A stretch of DNA of 64,000 nucleotides from positions 1,736,001 through 1,800,000 of the forward strand of contig NZ_CP012034.1 of NCBI RefSeq assembly GCF_001050475.1, given 5' to 3'. Position 1 is the stretch's first letter. Each line of letters starts with the position of its first letter. The notes beneath the pieces are model-generated. The model had not been told where the DNA came from and ran no database searches. It saw only the letters and a program-made list of their open reading frames with translations. The position numbers and the translations under genes are program-made. Shown piece by piece: positions 62,395 to 64,000 of this stretch. The stretch comes from Companilactobacillus ginsenosidimutans. Its GTDB lineage: Bacteria; Bacillota; Bacilli; Lactobacillales; Lactobacillaceae.

Positions 62395-62708
62395 TATTTG
62401 GAAAATTTTGCTGAATGTCTATTCTGCATTAAAACCGGGTTTTGAATATATTCAGAATAAATTTTGTAAAACTCATCTAAATCGTTAATGACCTTCATAT
62501 TTTTGAAATAAGGATCCATATCTTGTACGGATTTGAAAGTTGGTGAATTGGTCTTTAACATGTGTGCTCCGAAATAGTTTGGCATTCCAGCTATTCGGTT
62601 GAACAGATCTTTTTTATAGTCTTCAGTAACGTCTAGCCTGTCACTGGATTTGTGGTACGCATACTCAATACCATTATAATCAAATAAAATAATTAAATGA
62701 AAGTACAT
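62394..62708 (-). CDS. Small protein next to the RelA/SpoT-like gene, candidate antitoxin/partner
   Basis: 104 residues: MYFHLIILFDYNGIEYAYHK, a middle segment with TNSPTFKSVQDMDPYF, and the acidic-helical DLDEFYKIYSEYIQN. The ATG lies nine bases after the stop of the RelA/SpoT-like gene with AGGAGG overlapping that stop, so translation is tightly coupled. A paralogue (frameshifted) lies on the other side of that gene. I do not recognise the family; by position it could be the antitoxin of a toxSAS-type pair. Confidence 0.6.
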   Translation of the reverse strand: MYFHLIILFDYNGIEYAYHKSSDRLDVTEDYKKDLFNRIAGMPNYFGAHMLKTNSPTFKSVQDMDPYFKNMKVINDLDEFYKIYSEYIQNPVLMQNRHSAKFSK

Positions 62709-62717
62709 AATTTCCTC

Positions 62718-63368
62718 CTAGTTAAGTTGTTCGTGTTCATGGCGACTATGTTCCGAATAATTTTGAATCATGTCTTGCGTGTCCCATATTTGCAATTCCC
62801 AAGGGAAATGCTTGTTTGAATCTTGAAAGTAGCAGTGTATTGCATGATAGTTTCCATCGTTTCTGTAATAGAACTTATAAAGAATTGAAGATTCCTTTAA
62901 CCGGTCAAGCAGGTCAAAAATGTCATTATAATCTGGTTCGATGTTGTCTAGTATTATACGAGCGGCAAAAAAATCGTTCAATGTTTTTGATACATATTTG
63001 TGTTTGAAAAGATTATGCCTCAATTTACGATTTATCGATTCCCATTTTTTTATTCTGTATCTGAAGTTATATAAAGACTCATATTTTGAAAGTACGTTAT
63101 TATCTGAACCGAAATAATCTCCCAGATCAGTTAAATATGTTGGCAATGTATGATTGGAAAAATTATCGTCAGATAATGCTTCGTCAATAGTTAGCTTTCT
63201 CAAGTTATATATTCCGTCAACAGTTGCATAATAGGACTTTGTAAATTTTAAATATTCATCTTCTAAATCTAAAACCAATTGTTCGATTGTTAATAGTGAG
63301 TCATTCAAATGAACTAGCTCCTTCACGTAATTTAATTCGTTAGAATAAATTACGCAAAAACGTCTCAA
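62718..63368 (-). CDS. RelA/SpoT-domain protein, possible toxSAS-type nucleotide-synthetase toxin
   Basis: 216 residues. The C-terminal half matches the RelA/SpoT synthetase pattern in order: basic helix KWESINRKLRHNLFKHKYVS, NDFFAARIILDN (about 131), GNYHAIHCYF (about 173, the Tyr and His of the GTP-stacking Y-x-x-x-H) and FPWELQIWDTQDM (about 188, with the catalytic Glu), ending YSEHSRHEHEQ. It lacks a hydrolase domain, as in small alarmone synthetases. The N-terminal roughly 100 residues are helical and unlike housekeeping RelQ/RelP. The only start is a weak TTG, and the frame is open and protein-like for 17 codons further upstream to a TAG, so the 5' end may be damaged or use an unusual start. 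Confidence 0.65.
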   Translation of the reverse strand: MRRFCVIYSNELNYVKELVHLNDSLLTIEQLVLDLEDEYLKFTKSYYATVDGIYNLRKLTIDEALSDDNFSNHTLPTYLTDLGDYFGSDNNVLSKYESLYNFRYRIKKWESINRKLRHNLFKHKYVSKTLNDFFAARIILDNIEPDYNDIFDLLDRLKESSILYKFYYRNDGNYHAIHCYFQDSNKHFPWELQIWDTQDMIQNYSEHSRHEHEQLN

Positions 63369-63434
63369 GTTCTTCCAATAGAATGAGTGTAAATCGTTAT
63401 ATATATTTGGATAATATGCCTATCAATTTACTTG

Positions 63435-63754
63435 CTAGTCATCAAGATACTTTCTCTTACTTAATTTTTCAAACGTAGAATCAAACTTATCTACGTATTG
63501 AAGATAATATTTAAAAAATTCATCCTCACTTTCAATAGGAATTATATTTGTAAGTATTGATCCATAACTTGAACTGAGTGAAATGTTGGACTGTCCGTAG
63601 TTAAGTCATGCAATCCGACAGGCTTTCTGTTTTCCACTTGTGAAATTTTATCAAACAGTGATTTTTCGACAGCATCAATATCTGATTGTTTTAAACTCGA
63701 AGCATGGTATGCATAAGACTGTTTATCTACATCAATTAATACAATAAAATGCAT
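63435..63754 (-). pseudogene. Frameshifted paralogue of the 104-residue partner protein
   Basis: From the ATG at 63754 it reads MHFIVLIDVDKQSYAYHASS and TDSPTFHSVQVMDQYLQ, then a stop at 63542. Moving one base restores a frame NIIPIESEDEFFKYYLQYVD to a TAG at 63435. It aligns with the 104-residue protein throughout (SYAYH/EYAYH, SPTFHSVQVMDQY/SPTFKSVQDMDPY, DEFFKYYLQYVD/DEFYKIYSEYIQ). One base is probably missing in the A-rich CAAATATAA stretch. A sequencing error is possible. Confidence 0.65.
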
Positions 63755-63845
63755 ATATTTTTTCGTCGTTATCAGTCCAATCTTAATGTGCCAAGTATAA
63801 CAGATATATGTAACGACGTTATGTCAGTGCTGAACGAATTTGAAA

Positions 63846-63878
63846 AAAACGACTAACAATCTCAGATTGTTAGTCGCC
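63846..63878 (-). terminator. Terminator after map
   Basis: CGACTAACAATCT-GAG-ATTGTTAGTCG-type perfect stem followed on the minus strand by TTTTTTT. Confidence 0.9.
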
Positions 63879-63883
63879 TATTT

Positions 63884-64000
63884 TTAGTAGTTATTCTTTT
63901 TTATATAATCACGTGCCCAAGCTAACATTTTTTCGTCTTCTTCAGCATCTTGTGATGTTAAAATTTTTGGACCATCGTCAGTAATAGCAAGTGTATGCTC
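63884..64000 (-). CDS. map: Methionine aminopeptidase, C-terminal part (cut by window end)
   Basis: The last 38 codons are visible: EHTLAITDDGPKILTSQDAE, then a Glu/Asp/Lys-rich end MLAWARDYIKKNNY. The start EHTLAI-T-DDGP-ILT is the conserved C-terminal strand of type I methionine aminopeptidases, including the metal-ligand Glu. The remainder lies outside the window. Confidence 0.8.
   Translation of the reverse strand, partial: EHTLAITDDGPKILTSQDAEEDEKMLAWARDYIKKNNY

Overview
This window spans the replication origin of a low-GC Gram-positive bacterium of the Lactobacillaceae. The evidence is the dnaA-dnaN-yaaA-recF-gyrB-gyrA block followed by rpsF-ssb-rpsR-gdpP-rplI-dnaB-purA on one side, and rpmH-rnpA-yidC-mnmE-mnmG on the other, with strong AGGAGG-type ribosome binding sites, TTG and GTG starts and cre-like sites. 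The order fits lactobacilli. The combination of genes makes a Companilactobacillus-like species a reasonable guess, but the sequence alone does not prove the genus.

Layout. Positions 1-13064 (minus strand) hold one extraordinary reading frame. A signal peptide, an S/T/Q-rich linker and a duplicated globular domain are followed by thousands of residues of almost uncharged, leucine-rich repeats. A single TAA at 5547-5549 interrupts the frame, yet the same frame stays open to the left edge of the window, so the intact protein would exceed 4,350 residues. Positions 13.1-16.6 kb are a gene desert with degenerate open-frame relics, an orphan terminator and an A-rich to T-rich strand switch. Positions 16.6-22.1 kb carry a complete rRNA operon (16S-tRNA-Ile-tRNA-Ala-23S-5S, minus strand) with two near-identical promoters. 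Positions 22.2-31.5 kb hold an ABC-F ATPase, an LCP ligase, a two-gene ThrE-type exporter, a class A penicillin-binding protein coupled to an unknown membrane protein, and another unknown membrane-anchored protein.

Positions 31.5-47.1 kb are the leftward replication and ribosome block, transcribed away from the origin. The origin appears bipartite. Clustered DnaA boxes lie between dnaA and rpmH (47.1-47.5 kb), and a DnaA box, TAG trios and an AT-rich unwinding segment lie between dnaA and dnaN (45.54-45.69 kb). A perfect parS site lies between rpsF and ssb. Rightward, rpmH-rnpA-yidC-mnmE-mnmG are followed not by the common rsmG/parA/parB genes but by accessory DNA.

The right accessory arm (52.5-64 kb) contains a small SLAP-type surface protein, a secreted peptide plus a small membrane protein that look like a bacteriocin/immunity-style pair, a YdcZ-type permease, a monooxygenase-fold protein, and a divergent S-methylmethionine salvage pair (mmuP/mmuM). 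It continues with a carbon-regulated aldehyde dehydrogenase with a MarR regulator and nitroreductase, a RelA/SpoT-like protein flanked by two paralogous small proteins (one frameshifted) that resembles a toxSAS-type module, and the 3' end of methionine aminopeptidase. Two large GC-rich stem-loop elements with shared ends lie at 53.2 and 59.1-59.3 kb.

The main items for follow-up are the giant hydrophobic repeat protein with its internal stop, the RelA/SpoT-like module at the right end, the secreted-peptide/membrane-protein pair, and the dispersed structured elements.
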